Assembly: GCA_963691705.1 (NCBI GenBank)
Contig: OY829538.1
Coordinates: 33,128,836 to 33,192,835, forward strand
Length of the DNA stretch: 64,000 bases
Direction: 5' to 3'
Source of the DNA: Viola odorata
Taxonomy: Eukaryota > Streptophyta > Magnoliopsida > Malpighiales > Violaceae
A model generated the notes under the pieces. The model worked only from the letters and a program-made list of their open reading frames with translations. It was not told where the DNA came from and made no database searches. A program made the translations under genes and the position numbers. Of the stretch, positions 46,883 to 57,039 are shown in pieces. Every line of letters starts with the position of its first letter. The first letter of the stretch is position 1.

Positions 46883-47150
46883 AAGGTTAAACCTAAAAAA
46901 GGAACAGCCTGTGAAAATAAAACACGTGCAGAGTGGAAAAGGACGCGTGGGCAGTCATCAATGTCTTTTGGGAGAAGACAGTTACTGACTGAAAACTGAA
47001 AGGCGGTTGCGTCAAGCGAAAGGCCTACTCCCGCGATAATCCTGGAAACATAAAGGAAGAAAAGCGGCAGAAGAGCGAAAAGAAATAAAAACGTCATTTT
47101 ATTATTTGGAAAAGCCATACGGCATCTACAAAGAGGCATGGTATGCCCAA
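46883..47150. other. Spacer between aORF2 and aORF3 of F
   Basis: No gene seen. AT-rich, with the upstream region of aORF3. Confidence 0.4.
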
Positions 47151-47582
47151 CTATTCGCCGTCAGACCATGAGATGTCGTAGCAGTAGACCACGTCATCAT
47201 CATCTTCACCTAAAAGCGATGGATCCTCGCTAGTGAAAGGGAAAGGTTCCTTAACCTTCTCCCCCACGCGTGTGGATGATCGATCCGACTCCTCTTTGAC
47301 AGACGGCGACACCACTTTAACAACTGAACAGGCGGAAGGAGCCCTTGGCGGTGACTCGTTAGGAAGGAAAGACGTTTCTTTCCCCTTCGAAGAGAAAGAA
47401 GCAAGAGAATCAAAAAATGATTTAGATGCCTTCGCAGCATCTTTCCTCCGCCTCTTGCGGCACCGTCGGCGAACAGGCGGCCTCCAGGGAGGCGACGGAG
47501 GAGGATTATCTGAATCAGGAGAAGTTGGAGGAGTTGGTGGAGAATCTCGGGCGAACGTATCTAAAAAGTGAGAATCAGCCAT
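47151..47582 (-). CDS. aORF2 of F: antisense Pro/Ser-rich protein
   Basis: Intact frame of 143 codons. It starts 'MADSHFLDTFARDSPPTPP', has a Pro-rich stretch, a strongly basic Arg/Lys patch ('RRRCRKRRRKDAAK', possible nuclear signal) and a very acidic C-terminus ('GEDDDDVVYCYD'). The matching frame in G (58410-58733) shares the first 30 residues, the basic patch and the acidic end. No function is known to me. It has its own TATA-like box at 47652-47659. Confidence 0.55.
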   Translation of the reverse strand: MADSHFLDTFARDSPPTPPTSPDSDNPPPSPPWRPPVRRRCRKRRRKDAAKASKSFFDSLASFSSKGKETSFLPNESPPRAPSACSVVKVVSPSVKEESDRSSTRVGEKVKEPFPFTSEDPSLLGEDDDDVVYCYDISWSDGE

Positions 47583-47651
47583 AAGATCACAGAATATTAA
47601 TAAAAGGAAAAAACAGCAAGGAGACGAAGAATAACGAGGGGAAGAAGATCC

Positions 47652-47659
47652 CTTAAATA
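47652..47659 (-). promoter_or_regulatory. TATA-like box of aORF2 (F)
   Basis: TATTTAAG on the minus strand, about 75 bp before the ATG. G has TATTTAAT at 58333-58340, 70-77 bp before its ATG. Confidence 0.5.
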
Positions 47660-48041
47660 GCCAGAAAATTGGGAAAAAGGATCTTCGATCTTCCAACCCG
47701 ACTCTTGAGAGAAGACATGTGTACAGCCTGAAGTGCAGATATGGATTTACAGTCACGCCTGTTGAGATTTTCCCCTGATCGAGGAAAACCGCAAAATCGC
47801 CCAATCAGTTGCCAGGACAACAACGGCGTAGATTTAATATTGAACAACCAATCAGAAAACCACCCAGTGGCAGTTGGGCTAAGAATATCTCCAAGGAAAA
47901 AAAGACAAAGGGCGCATTAAAGAAGAAGAACAGTTGCAAAACGGCGTACTAAAATCAGTTTATTTATTATGGCCTAGGGGCCAGAAAGTACATTTACATG
48001 CCAGGAGGAAAAGAGAAAAGGCCCAAAGGGAGCCATCGCTA
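47660..48041. other. Spacer between aORF1 and aORF2 of F
   Basis: No gene. The plus-strand sequence 'tttatttattatgg' near 47960 may be the minus-strand polyadenylation region of aORF1 ('aataaa'). Confidence 0.35.
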
Positions 48042-48155
48042 TCAGGCGTCAGAGGTCTTGACCAGCATGTTCTCCAGGAACCCGTCGTCACCATCATTGA
48101 GGTTCTTGAGAGAATGGCCCTTGGAAAAGAGGAAATTCTTAGTCAAATGATCCAT
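48042..48155 (-). pseudogene. aORF1 of F, truncated
   Basis: 37 codons starting 'MDHLTKNFLFSKGHSLKNL'. It matches the start of aORF1 in G (49773), which is about three times longer. A TGA ends it early. The TATAAAT on the minus strand at 48205-48211 lies about 50 bp before the ATG. Confidence 0.5.
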
Positions 48156-48204
48156 GATGTGAATTGCCAGAGATGAGGAGAACGTGGGTGGAGAAAGTTC
48201 CCCA

Positions 48205-48211
48205 ATTTATA
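48205..48211 (-). promoter_or_regulatory. TATA box of aORF1 (F)
   Basis: TATAAAT, matched in G by TATAAAT at 49707-49713 with similar spacing (50 and 60 bp) and a CCCC-containing leader after it. Confidence 0.55.
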
Positions 48212-49130
48212 GGCCCCAAAGAGAGGCCTTGGAAAGAACAAAGAGGTCCTCAAAAGGCGAGTTGTCTCGTCACCCTTAAGGACTGATAAGCCTAAAGCAG
48301 AATCAAAGGTTGATGCTCGTATGCTATCCGCGACATGGATGTTCGAAAGGATGCGAGATAAAGTATGGAAAAATGCCAAAAGGCACGATATCACGAGTAG
48401 CCATGACGTAAAAGCCATATGGTTACCGGTATCCACAGTGTAAGGCCGCGTTGATGTCGCAGGTGCCCTTAGATGCGTAAAACCTCGTCGACATCGCAGG
48501 CATCTGGTGGTATAAAGCCGCGCTAATCGTAGGCAGCTGATGGAGTAAAGCCGCGATGATATCGTTGCTTCCTTAAGCGAAAGAGGAGAATGGGGCCCGC
48601 GTGACCTCAAACCCCTGTAAGTACAAAGTTTACTAACTTCTCTATAAATGCCTATCTCCTCCGTGTGTTTGCAGTACACTTGAAAGGATGATGGACCCGG
48701 AACGAATGAAAATCCACGACATGACCTGGTTGCAGTCCTTGGCGGTATCACAAGTGACCCATCAGCAGCCCTTCTATGACATGAATAAAATTGAGACTCC
48801 GTAAGCCCTGCCAAGAGGCCGAACAGACTAACATCGCTGAGCGAAAGCAATGCCCTTATGATCACGAGCGTAATAGCAGCGTCTCTCGTGGACCTCTTAA
48901 CGCCTCAGAAAAACAGGTCTCTAGATAAGAATGAAGGACGGAATCCGCTTGTTCGCTGGAAAGTTCAGAACTAAGTTCCAGCTCATCACTTAACACGGTT
49001 AACATCGAGCAGTTAGAGAAACTCGGAGATCCTGCAGACATACCGCCCCACGAAAGAACAAGTTTTCATCTAAGATTTCAGACCTGGACAACCCTTGGTA
49101 AACACTCGGGCTCGTTTTCAGTTGGGCTTA
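48212..49130. other. F internal 3' end
   Basis: No supported gene. Short repeats of about 50 bp with 'taaagccgcg.tgat' lie at about 48440-48560. The last 40 bp before the LTR ('cccttggtaaacactcgggctc...') are nearly identical to the last 40 bp of G (25343-25382, other strand). No polypurine tract abuts the LTR. Confidence 0.5.
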
Positions 49131-49628
49131 TGATAACAATCAAGACAGCCCTAACGGTGCTACCACACTTGCGGCTCCCGCCGGAACGATTTCCCCTAAG
49201 ACCCGTAGGATATCTTCATATCGCCCCAGAATCGGCGAAGGATTCCTAGGATGGTCGACATCAGCGGGGGGACTTACGCGACTCTATACGCACGACACCA
49301 TCCCATCCTAGGGGCCCACGAGGTCATGACGCTCATGACGTCATCCATCGATTTCTCTTGTGACGTCACCATCAGACATCGCCTGGATTGTTATCGGCAG
49401 GTATCGCCGAATAGGCCTATAAATACCCCTACTTTTCCAATCTGAAGGTAAGATCGAGATCACTCAGACGAACCTCTGTTATTTTTGAAACCCGAACTGA
49501 CTTAAGCATCGGAGTGTCTACGCCGGAGACCCCCCCTCCGGCGCTTTGCAGGTACATCCGGCACCGACCGCCACCGTTCCGATCAGGCACGACTCCGAAT
49601 CTTAAAAGATCGACGTTGAATCTTATCA
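49131..49628 (+). mobile_element. 3' LTR of F
   Basis: 498 bp, TGATAACAATC to TTATCA. It carries the paired TGACGTCA boxes, TATAAATA and a GC-rich inverted repeat 'ccggag...ctccgg' in the transcribed part. Confidence 0.85.
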
Positions 49629-49706
49629 GCTTTCTTTCAGACTGTGCTTGTCAACTCGTACAATAACGGGCGGCTCGATCGTCGAGGAGCACGTCTTTTC
49701 ACTACT

Positions 49707-49713
49707 TATAAAT
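49707..49713 (+). promoter_or_regulatory. TATA box of aORF1 (G)
   Basis: TATAAAT, 60 bp before the ATG at 49773. Confidence 0.5.
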
Positions 49714-50122
49714 TTGAATTTTCCCCGAGCCAATTACTCATCTTTTTAACATTTCTTCCTAGCATTTTCATTATGGACGGTCTCACCAAGAACTTTCTGA
49801 TCTCCAAAACCCACACTCTGAAGAACCTCAACGACGGTGACGTCAGCTTTCTGGAAAATGTACTGATCAAGACGCCCGAGGACGTTCTGGAGCTTCAAGG
49901 GATGCTGACTCCCCTTTGGTCTAGGCTTGGTGCAGCTTCTCTAGAGGATTTCAGTCCTCTAGAGAGTGTGTCAAAGTTGGCTGCAGCTATCTCCCGTATC
50001 GAGGTGGTGATCACCATGCTGTAGCAGAGGAAGGATCTGCTGAACTGCTGCTTGAAGGGCATGAGGAATTCTTCCACCGAGCTGACCTCTGTGGTGGACT
50101 CTTTAAGGGAGGTCCCCACTAT

Positions 50123-50974
50123 TGATATGGTACGGCCTAGTGTAAGTAAGCCGAATGATATATGGAGCTTGAGAGGATCTAGCCAATGGAGTTAACAGCA
50201 AGATTTGAATGGAGAAACAAGAGGTTCACACTCAAGACACGGATTTGCAGCGGAATTAGATTAGGAAAGGAAGAAACAATGTTACCCGGATGGATGATTG
50301 TTGCTAGATGGATGGTTAGGAAGCAATGAACAAATGCATAACTTGTAGAATATCAACCCAGAACAGCAAGCCAACATACAAGTAGATTTCAGTCACCAAA
50401 AGGAAGTAGTTTGATTACAAGATAATTTCCCGGAGGAAGATTGGGAGGAGTGTTCTCTACTCAAGCAATCTTTCTCCAAGAACAAGTGTTGGGTTTAGGG
50501 ACCTAGGTGATAGATTAAGGAGTGCTCTCAACTTACAAAATATCACTCAAAGTCTAAAACTAAGGTCTGCAAGAAGAGAAGCAAAAACTATTTATAGGTA
50601 CAACAAAAGAAAGGCTTGAAAGCCTAAAATCCGTGTGGGTCTGATGTCTGGCGGCATGCCGCCCCACAAGAGATGGCTCTAGCGGTATGTCGCTACATTC
50701 TCTTGGAGTGTTGCAATTTAATTAAATTCGGAGCGGCATGCCGCTCCGAAGAGTGCTGCTCTGGCTGCATGCCGCCAGGTACCATTCTTCCCATATCTTT
50801 GTCCTCGTGAAGAGTTACGTGCACAGCCTTGGGGTGAACTTGGATACACTCTTTCCCTCTCAATTCGTCTTCAAACCATACGGCAAACCTCTTGCTTTGC
50901 TCCGTGTGATCAGACCTTGAGGTAACATACCTTGAATGTCAAGTTTGGCTTTCGAGGGATCCGTGATCATATCA
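50123..50974 (-). mobile_element. 3' LTR of E
   Basis: 852 bp. It contains four GCGGYATGYCGC-type palindromes (50651-50662, 50681-50694, 50729-50748, about 50763-50776), of which 50729-50748 is a perfect 20-bp palindrome. The last 37 codons of pol lie inside its start. Confidence 0.9.
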
Positions 50975-53900
50975 ACTCCTTCCCCTTCGAAAGGATTCGT
51001 CCTCGAATCCATTTCTAGTGGGTCTTCTTCCTCATCGGAGTTGAAAGACAGATCATTGACGTTGAATGTACGGCTGATTCCTCCATAGTCACTTGGAAGA
51101 TCTAGAACATAGGCATTGGTGTCAATACGGCGGATAATTTGAAAAGGTCCGTCCCCTCGTGGACTCAACTTGCTTTGCCGCTCACGTGGGAATCGATCCT
51201 TGCTCCAATGAAGCCACACCCATTGACCCTGTTCAAAGGAAGTAGGAACCTTGCCCTTATTGCGCTTAGCCACTGCTTTTTCGTTCATGCTTTCAATGTT
51301 TTTGCGGACTTGCTCATGGAGTTTCTTAACAGCTGCAGCCTTGGCACTACCACCTGCACACTTAAGAGAACTCAAAGGCAGAGGTGAGAGATCAAGAGGG
51401 GTCAGGGGTTTGAACCCGTAAACCACCTCAAAAGGAGAAAACCCAATGGAAGTGTGATGAGCATTATTATAGGCAAATTCAACAAATGCAATGCAATCTT
51501 CCCATTTCACTCCATGTTTAGCAATCATTACACGAAGTAATGAGCCTAAAGTTCTATTCACCACCTCCGTTTGACCATCCGTTTGAGGATGACACGTGGT
51601 GGAGAAGAGAAGTTTAGTCCCTAACTTCGCCCAAAGAGTTCGCCAAAAATGGCTCAAAAACTTGGTGTCCCTATCACTTACAATACTCTTAGGCATGCCA
51701 TGTACTCTTACCACATGTTGGAAAAATAAAGAGGCAATGTGTATGACATCATGTGTTTTCGAACATGGTATAAAATGGGCCATTTTGGAAAAATGATCCA
51801 CCACAACGAAGATAGAATCGTGGCCATTCCTAGACTTAGGCAAACCCAAAACAAAGTCCATAGATAAATATACCCATGGGTGTTGTGCAACGGGTAAAGG
51901 CATGTAGATAGCATGATGTTTAGATTTGGACTTGGCAATTTTACAAGTAATGCACCGATTCACAATGTTAGTCACATCTACTTTCATTCGCGGCCAATAG
52001 AAATGAGACTTCAAAGCATGCAATGTTTTGGAGATACCAAAGTGACCACTCAAAGCACCTCCATGAGCTTCCAACACAAGTAGCTCTCTAACATTAGAAC
52101 GGGGCACACACAATTTATCATACTTGAACAAGTAATCATTATGCCTAAAGAAATGCGTATGCGGTCCATGTGCACATGCTGCATATATGTCACGAAAATC
52201 CTCATCATTCTCATACAATTCAATTAAATGTGAAAACCCAAACAATTGTGCATCAAGGGAGTTCAAAAGAGCGTACCTTCGTGAGAGTGCGTCGGCTACC
52301 ACATTCTCCTTGCCTTGCTTGTACTTGATGGTGTAGGGAAATGCCTCAATGAATTCCATCCACTTGGCGTGGCGTTTGTTCAACTTAGCTTGGCCTTGAA
52401 GGAACTTCAAGCTTAGGTGGTCGGTGTGGATGACAAACTGATTTGGCAGCAAGTAATGTTCCCACACCATGAGTGTTCTTACTAGAGCATATAATTCTCT
52501 ATCATACGTAGAGTAGTTGAGCTGGGCACCGCTGAGTTTCTCACTAAAGTATGCAATGTGTCGTCCCTCTTGAGTTAGGACAGCTCCTATACCTATGCCA
52601 CTTGCATCACATTCTAACTCGAAAGCCTTGTTGAAGTTGGGTAAGGCTAACACCGGAGATTGCATAAGTCTCTCCTTGAGTTCCTTAAAAGCCTCCTCTT
52701 GTCTACTTCCCCACTCAAAAGTCACATGTTTCCTGGTGAGCTCATTGAGGGGAGCGGCTATGGTTGAGAAGTTTGGTACAAATCGACGGTAAAAACTCGC
52801 AAGTCCATGGAAGGATCTCACTTCACTAGCATTCTCAGGATTCGGCCACTCTCGGATGGCTTTCACCTTTTCCTCATCGACCTGTACGCCACCTACACTT
52901 ACAACAAAGCCAAGAAAGTGTACTCTTTCCAAACACAATTCACATTTGGAAAGTTTAGCATATAATTGATGTGCACGCAAAGTGTCAAGTATTGTGCGCA
53001 AGTGATTCACATGTTGTTCAAGAGATGGGCTATACACAAGAATATCATCAAAATACACAACAACATATTTTCCTATGAATTCTCGCAACACATAATTCAT
53101 CAATCTCATGAAAGTGCTAGGGGCATTGGACAAACCAAAAGGCATTACCATCCATTCATACAAACCGTGTTTAGTTTTGAAGGCTGTTTTCCACTCGTCG
53201 CCCTCATGCATTCGAATTTGATGGTAGCCACTCATGAGATCAATCTTGGAATAGACCGTACTTCCACTTAACTCATCAAGCATGTCATCGAGGCGGGGCA
53301 TGGGATGGCGATACCTTACTGTGATCTTGTTGACGGCGCGACAATCAACACACATCCTCCATGTACCATCTTTCTTTGGTACAAGTAGAACGGGTACAGC
53401 GCAAGGGGGTATACTCTCTCTAATGAAACCTTTACTCAACAACTCCTCGACTTGCTTTTGGAGCTCTTTTGTTTCCTCGGGGTTGCATCGATAGGCTGGT
53501 CTATTAGGTATGGCAGCACCGGGTACAAGGTCTATCTTGTGTTCTATACCGCGGATTGGAAGAAGACAAATAGGCATCTCGGTTGGGAACACATCATCAA
53601 ATTCCTGCAAAAGGGAGACAATTGGACTTGGTAGAGAAGAAATGGGGTTAGTGGCAGCATTCAAACAATGTGGCTTGTACTGAAGCACAAGGCACACTTT
53701 GTTAGTGACAAGGGCTTGCCTCACATCCTTACCCCTCGCTACCACACTCAAGTGTTTTGACTCACTCTCTCTACCATGCTTACTTTTGTCATGGCGTGTA
53801 TTTAGCTCCCCCTTTGCTTTCTTCTCTCTTTTCTTTCCTTGTGAACTACACTCACTATCCCTCAAGATACCATGCTTATTTTTTTCATGGCTGGTTTTTT

Positions 53901-54531
53901 TCTCATTCGCACAACTTACTTTCTTCTCTCCACTCTTTTCTTTCATTTTTCTCATCAACTGAAATTCTGCACTTGTTTTTGCCATGTGCATTTGGTCTTC
54001 TCGAACTTGCATGGGTGTGAGTGGAATAAAGTTGAACTTCTTCCCACGGTGAGTGAGATGAAGCTTATTAGTCCGACCATCATGGACTACCCATCTATCA
54101 AATTGCCATGGTCGACCAAGGATGAGATGACTCGCATCCATGGGAACTACATCACACAATCGTTCATCCTCATAACCACCTATCTTAAGAGCTACAAGAA
54201 CTTGCTCTTTCACTTTCACTTCCCCATCATCATTGAACCAATGTAAGGAATAAGGATTGGGATGTGGGGTTGTAGGCAAACCAAGCTTCAAGACTAGGAG
54301 ATGGCTTGCTACATCCACCACACTCCCATTATCAACAATAAGGGAAACAATTTTACCTTTGACCTCACACCGAGAATGAAAAAGGTTCTCCCGTTGCTCT
54401 TCATGGATATCCTCCTCTTTAGTGTGAGCACTCATGCTCCTCCTCACAACCAAGGTCATAGGGGTTGTTGGGGCCACTTCTTCTTCACTACTTTCTGTTC
54501 CCTCTCCCTTCAACTCATTCTCTTCTTCCAT
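50860..54531 (-). CDS. E pol polyprotein
   Basis: Intact frame of 1223 codons. Protease active site D67-N-G-S; reverse transcriptase about 370-560 with FDD at 494-496; RNase H about 635-750 with 'CDASG', 'HTDH' and 'ADALSRR'; integrase zinc region H823/H830 and C860/C863; integrase core D892, D953, E989 (D-D-35-E); C-terminal region with 'SPRGDGPFQIIRRI' and 'DSRTNPFEG'. From about residue 1187 the frame is coded by the 3' LTR and contains 'ITRSKARG'. All catalytic residues seen are intact. It is in the same frame as gag, separated only by one TAA, so expression needs readthrough, or the stop is a recent mutation. Confidence 0.85.
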   Translation of the reverse strand: MEEENELKGEGTESSEEEVAPTTPMTLVVRRSMSAHTKEEDIHEEQRENLFHSRCEVKGKIVSLIVDNGSVVDVASHLLVLKLGLPTTPHPNPYSLHWFNDDGEVKVKEQVLVALKIGGYEDERLCDVVPMDASHLILGRPWQFDRWVVHDGRTNKLHLTHRGKKFNFIPLTPMQVREDQMHMAKTSAEFQLMRKMKEKSGEKKVSCANEKKTSHEKNKHGILRDSECSSQGKKREKKAKGELNTRHDKSKHGRESESKHLSVVARGKDVRQALVTNKVCLVLQYKPHCLNAATNPISSLPSPIVSLLQEFDDVFPTEMPICLLPIRGIEHKIDLVPGAAIPNRPAYRCNPEETKELQKQVEELLSKGFIRESIPPCAVPVLLVPKKDGTWRMCVDCRAVNKITVRYRHPMPRLDDMLDELSGSTVYSKIDLMSGYHQIRMHEGDEWKTAFKTKHGLYEWMVMPFGLSNAPSTFMRLMNYVLREFIGKYVVVYFDDILVYSPSLEQHVNHLRTILDTLRAHQLYAKLSKCELCLERVHFLGFVVSVGGVQVDEEKVKAIREWPNPENASEVRSFHGLASFYRRFVPNFSTIAAPLNELTRKHVTFEWGSRQEEAFKELKERLMQSPVLALPNFNKAFELECDASGIGIGAVLTQEGRHIAYFSEKLSGAQLNYSTYDRELYALVRTLMVWEHYLLPNQFVIHTDHLSLKFLQGQAKLNKRHAKWMEFIEAFPYTIKYKQGKENVVADALSRRYALLNSLDAQLFGFSHLIELYENDEDFRDIYAACAHGPHTHFFRHNDYLFKYDKLCVPRSNVRELLVLEAHGGALSGHFGISKTLHALKSHFYWPRMKVDVTNIVNRCITCKIAKSKSKHHAIYMPLPVAQHPWVYLSMDFVLGLPKSRNGHDSIFVVVDHFSKMAHFIPCSKTHDVIHIASLFFQHVVRVHGMPKSIVSDRDTKFLSHFWRTLWAKLGTKLLFSTTCHPQTDGQTEVVNRTLGSLLRVMIAKHGVKWEDCIAFVEFAYNNAHHTSIGFSPFEVVYGFKPLTPLDLSPLPLSSLKCAGGSAKAAAVKKLHEQVRKNIESMNEKAVAKRNKGKVPTSFEQGQWVWLHWSKDRFPRERQSKLSPRGDGPFQIIRRIDTNAYVLDLPSDYGGISRTFNVNDLSFNSDEEEDPLEMDSRTNPFEGEGVDMITDPSKAKLDIQGMLPQGLITRSKARGLPYGLKTN
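50975..50989 (-). promoter_or_regulatory. Polypurine tract of E
   Basis: CGAAGGGGAAGGAGT on the minus strand, directly before the 3' LTR. The stem-loop GGATTCG-AGGA-CGAATCC is at 50993-51010, as in D. Confidence 0.75.
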
Positions 54532-54549
54532 CTCATCATCACTTTTAGT

Positions 54550-56040
54550 TTAATAGTTACCCTCACGGATGACCACGACTCGCCTATTGGGACATTCGGA
54601 CGAAATGTGGCCTCTCCCATGACATCGGTAACATTGAATGTTCGATGAGAACTTCTTGGGCTGGTTTGGGTTGGTAGTGAAAGTGTTAGGGGTCTGTTTT
54701 GGTGGAGGATTGGAGGGGTTACTCTTAGAGTAGGGTGTATATGGTTTTGGGTTGGGGTTCACTGTTTTGGGGTCTTTTGGGTTTGGTTGGTCCTTAGGGT
54801 ATGATTTCCATGGTGTTTTTGGGGTGGATGAGTAGGTTTGGGTGGTGTTTCGGCTAGTGTATGGTTTCTTCTTCGTGGACTCATATGCTTCCACTTTTAG
54901 GGCATAATGGAGCATGGGTTCCAAGTGATCAAGCTCCTTCAACTCAAGCTTGTACCTAATCCGTTCATTGAGGCCATTGAGGAATCGAGACATAGTGACT
55001 TCCTCACTCTCATCGGTTTCGGTCTTGATAAGAAGCTCCTCCAAGTCATTAAAATATTCACCCACTGATTTGGAACCTTGCTTGAGACCTTGTAACTTGT
55101 TTTGCAAGTCCCGTTTGTGGTTGGCGGGTACAAACCTAGCTCTCATTACCCGCTTCATCTCTTCCCAATCCCGGATGGCATCTTCTTCCCCTCTTCCCTT
55201 GCAAACCTTCTCCCACCAACTAACCGCATAATCATCAAACTCCATGGCAGCTAGCTTGACTCTCTTCTCATCCGAATACCGGTGACAATTAAAGATACGT
55301 TGAATTTTGCCTTCCCATTTGAGGTACTCCGACGGATTAGTGGTGCCTCTAAAGGTAGGAATTTGCACTTTAATACCACTCAACTTGTCATCAACCTTCT
55401 GTTCTTGTGTTTCCTCAAAATGCTTTCCAAACTGAAATGTGGAATTTTGTTGCCGCCTACCTCTATTTGATTGTGGAGGCTCCTCATACTCATCACTACC
55501 ACCCTCAATTGGCTCTTCATAGAACCCATGGGCATTGTGTGGTGTGGTCTTAGCATGATAATGAGGAATTAGAGGCCGACTACTTGTTGCATTAGGATCC
55601 CTTCGGTTAAGAGTGACATTGTCATACTTTGCTCGAATGGTCTTCATTTGCTCCTCAGTTATGGCTAGCTTAGAAGGTTGTGGTACTGGTTTTCGGGTCT
55701 CCGTGGTGAGACAGCTTGGGAAGCCACGGCTGGCCGCCCCTTTGAATTTGCCCTTTAAATGCTCAAGCGCTTCATCACTGTCAATGTGACCTTCTTCTTC
55801 GGTCTCACAATTAACTTGCTCTTGGTAATCCTTGGAGGGCTTAAGAGGAAGCTCCTTTGGGGTTACCGGGGACTTGATACTCCCCTCCAGCAAGGTGAGG
55901 CGTGCCTCTATACGATCAGCAGTAGCCTTCAATGAGGCCAAGGCAGCAAGGACTTGTTCAAGGGCCTCGGCACTCCTACTACTACTAGAATTAGGCCTAC
56001 TTTGGTTGCTCATGGTGTCAAAATTAATGTACCTGCACAC
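54550..56040 (-). CDS. E Gag
   Basis: Frame of 496 codons; the better start is probably the ATG ten codons in, before 'SNQSRPNSSSS'. Order: Ser-rich start, helical stretch, Pro/Arg-rich part, Gag domain about 225-330 ('YLKWEGKIQRIFNC', 'AVSWWEKVC', 'LKQGSKSVGEYF'), Pro/Asn/Thr-rich linker, CCHC zinc knuckle ('CYRCHGRGHISSEC') near the end. It ends in TAA 54550-54552, and the same frame continues into pol six codons later. Confidence 0.8.
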   Translation of the reverse strand: MCRYINFDTMSNQSRPNSSSSRSAEALEQVLAALASLKATADRIEARLTLLEGSIKSPVTPKELPLKPSKDYQEQVNCETEEEGHIDSDEALEHLKGKFKGAASRGFPSCLTTETRKPVPQPSKLAITEEQMKTIRAKYDNVTLNRRDPNATSSRPLIPHYHAKTTPHNAHGFYEEPIEGGSDEYEEPPQSNRGRRQQNSTFQFGKHFEETQEQKVDDKLSGIKVQIPTFRGTTNPSEYLKWEGKIQRIFNCHRYSDEKRVKLAAMEFDDYAVSWWEKVCKGRGEEDAIRDWEEMKRVMRARFVPANHKRDLQNKLQGLKQGSKSVGEYFNDLEELLIKTETDESEEVTMSRFLNGLNERIRYKLELKELDHLEPMLHYALKVEAYESTKKKPYTSRNTTQTYSSTPKTPWKSYPKDQPNPKDPKTVNPNPKPYTPYSKSNPSNPPPKQTPNTFTTNPNQPKKFSSNIQCYRCHGRGHISSECPNRRVVVIREGNY

Positions 56041-57039
56041 TCAACAAACGTTAGTAAAACAAGCTCTCCCTCACGTGTTTGAACACTCGTGTTTATCACT
56101 CGTAAAAGATGTTCTCACAAATCGCTCAACAATCCCTTTCACAAACTTGTTCACCACACAACCTCTTGTTGCAATTAATCTTGTGATTCAAGTCAAGCAT
56201 TTGTTCATAACCATCTTTGCAATAATATTCCAGAGAGTCACACAAGAGTAGGGAGGATGGAACGTATCAAAGACTCAAGAAGACTCAAGAAAAGCTGAAG
56301 AAAATTTTTAGAAAGGAGAGGAAGCGAACCTGGCGGTATGCCGCTAGAGAAGAGGAGCTCCTGGCGGTATGCCGCTAGGCACAAAGACTTGAGTATCACT
56401 TCTGAAATTCGGAGGACAAAGGAAGAAAACTAACAAGAGATGACTTAAATGAGTAAAAGACTCTAGGGAACTTAAGTTTAAGACTTAAAGAAAAAGACTC
56501 CCCCTTTTTCTTTTTTTTTTTCTTTTTTTAAAGGAGTTTAAGACTCAAGTCTTAAACTAAGTTTAGGACTTGGACAACTCAATAGGACTGCTGGACATTC
56601 AAGTGAAGGGCAGGACGTGGACAAGGGAACAAGGACTCCACTTATGTTGAGAATATTCTCTTTGAAATATAGAATGTCTGCCACTTGTAGGGAATATTGG
56701 TTCTTTGGTTGGCCACTATAGTGTATGAAATTAATAATTGATAGGGAAAAACAAGGATTTAGCTTTTGACTAACAAATTCAGATCAAAGTTTTCCTTCTT
56801 CATTCAAATTTTGCATGAACACCAAGAACACACTTTTCAGATTTTGAGCTTTTAAGCTAGCAAAAGTTGGCATAACATTCACACATATTTCCACTTGAAT
56901 TAGGCAGCAATATGAGACACTTTTGACGCAAGACAATCAGGAAAACGAAATTGAAAGACAAGAGCATATATGGTTCAGCAAGGTGACACAAGAACGAACA
57001 CAAAATAAACTCCAAGGCGCCAAAAGCTCCGCTACCACT
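56041..57039 (-). other. E leader
   Basis: Untranslated region between primer-binding site and gag. It contains two near-perfect palindromes of the LTR type (56331-56346 and 56361-56378). A T-rich run lies at 56505-56530. No gene is seen. Confidence 0.6.
57026..57037 (-). promoter_or_regulatory. Primer-binding site of E
   Basis: TGGTAGCGGAGC on the minus strand, 2 bp after the LTR, identical to D. It is related to the initiator tRNA-Met site. Confidence 0.55.

Larger units (their letters stand above)
25398..49628 (+). mobile_element. Element F: Tat-type retrotransposon with antisense gene cassette
   Basis: F runs from 25398 (TGATAACAATC) to 49628 (TTATCA), flanked by GCTTC (25393-25397) and GCTTT (49629-49633), a 5-bp duplication with one change. 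After removing D it is about 15.7 kb. Order: 5' LTR, gag, protease, reverse transcriptase, RNase H, a second RNase H of archaeal type, integrase, repeat-rich spacer, four antisense genes, 3' LTR. The second RNase H and the long 3' region are typical of the Tat lineage (which includes Grande, Retand and Ogre). Confidence 0.8.

Noticed and set aside
41471..48155. Antisense genes as host genes captured by F
   Set aside because: The same four genes occupy the same place in the independent element G, so they belong to the element family.
48143..48865. 240-codon minus-strand frame near the F 3' LTR
   Set aside because: It overlaps the true start of aORF1 in another frame and has no counterpart in G.
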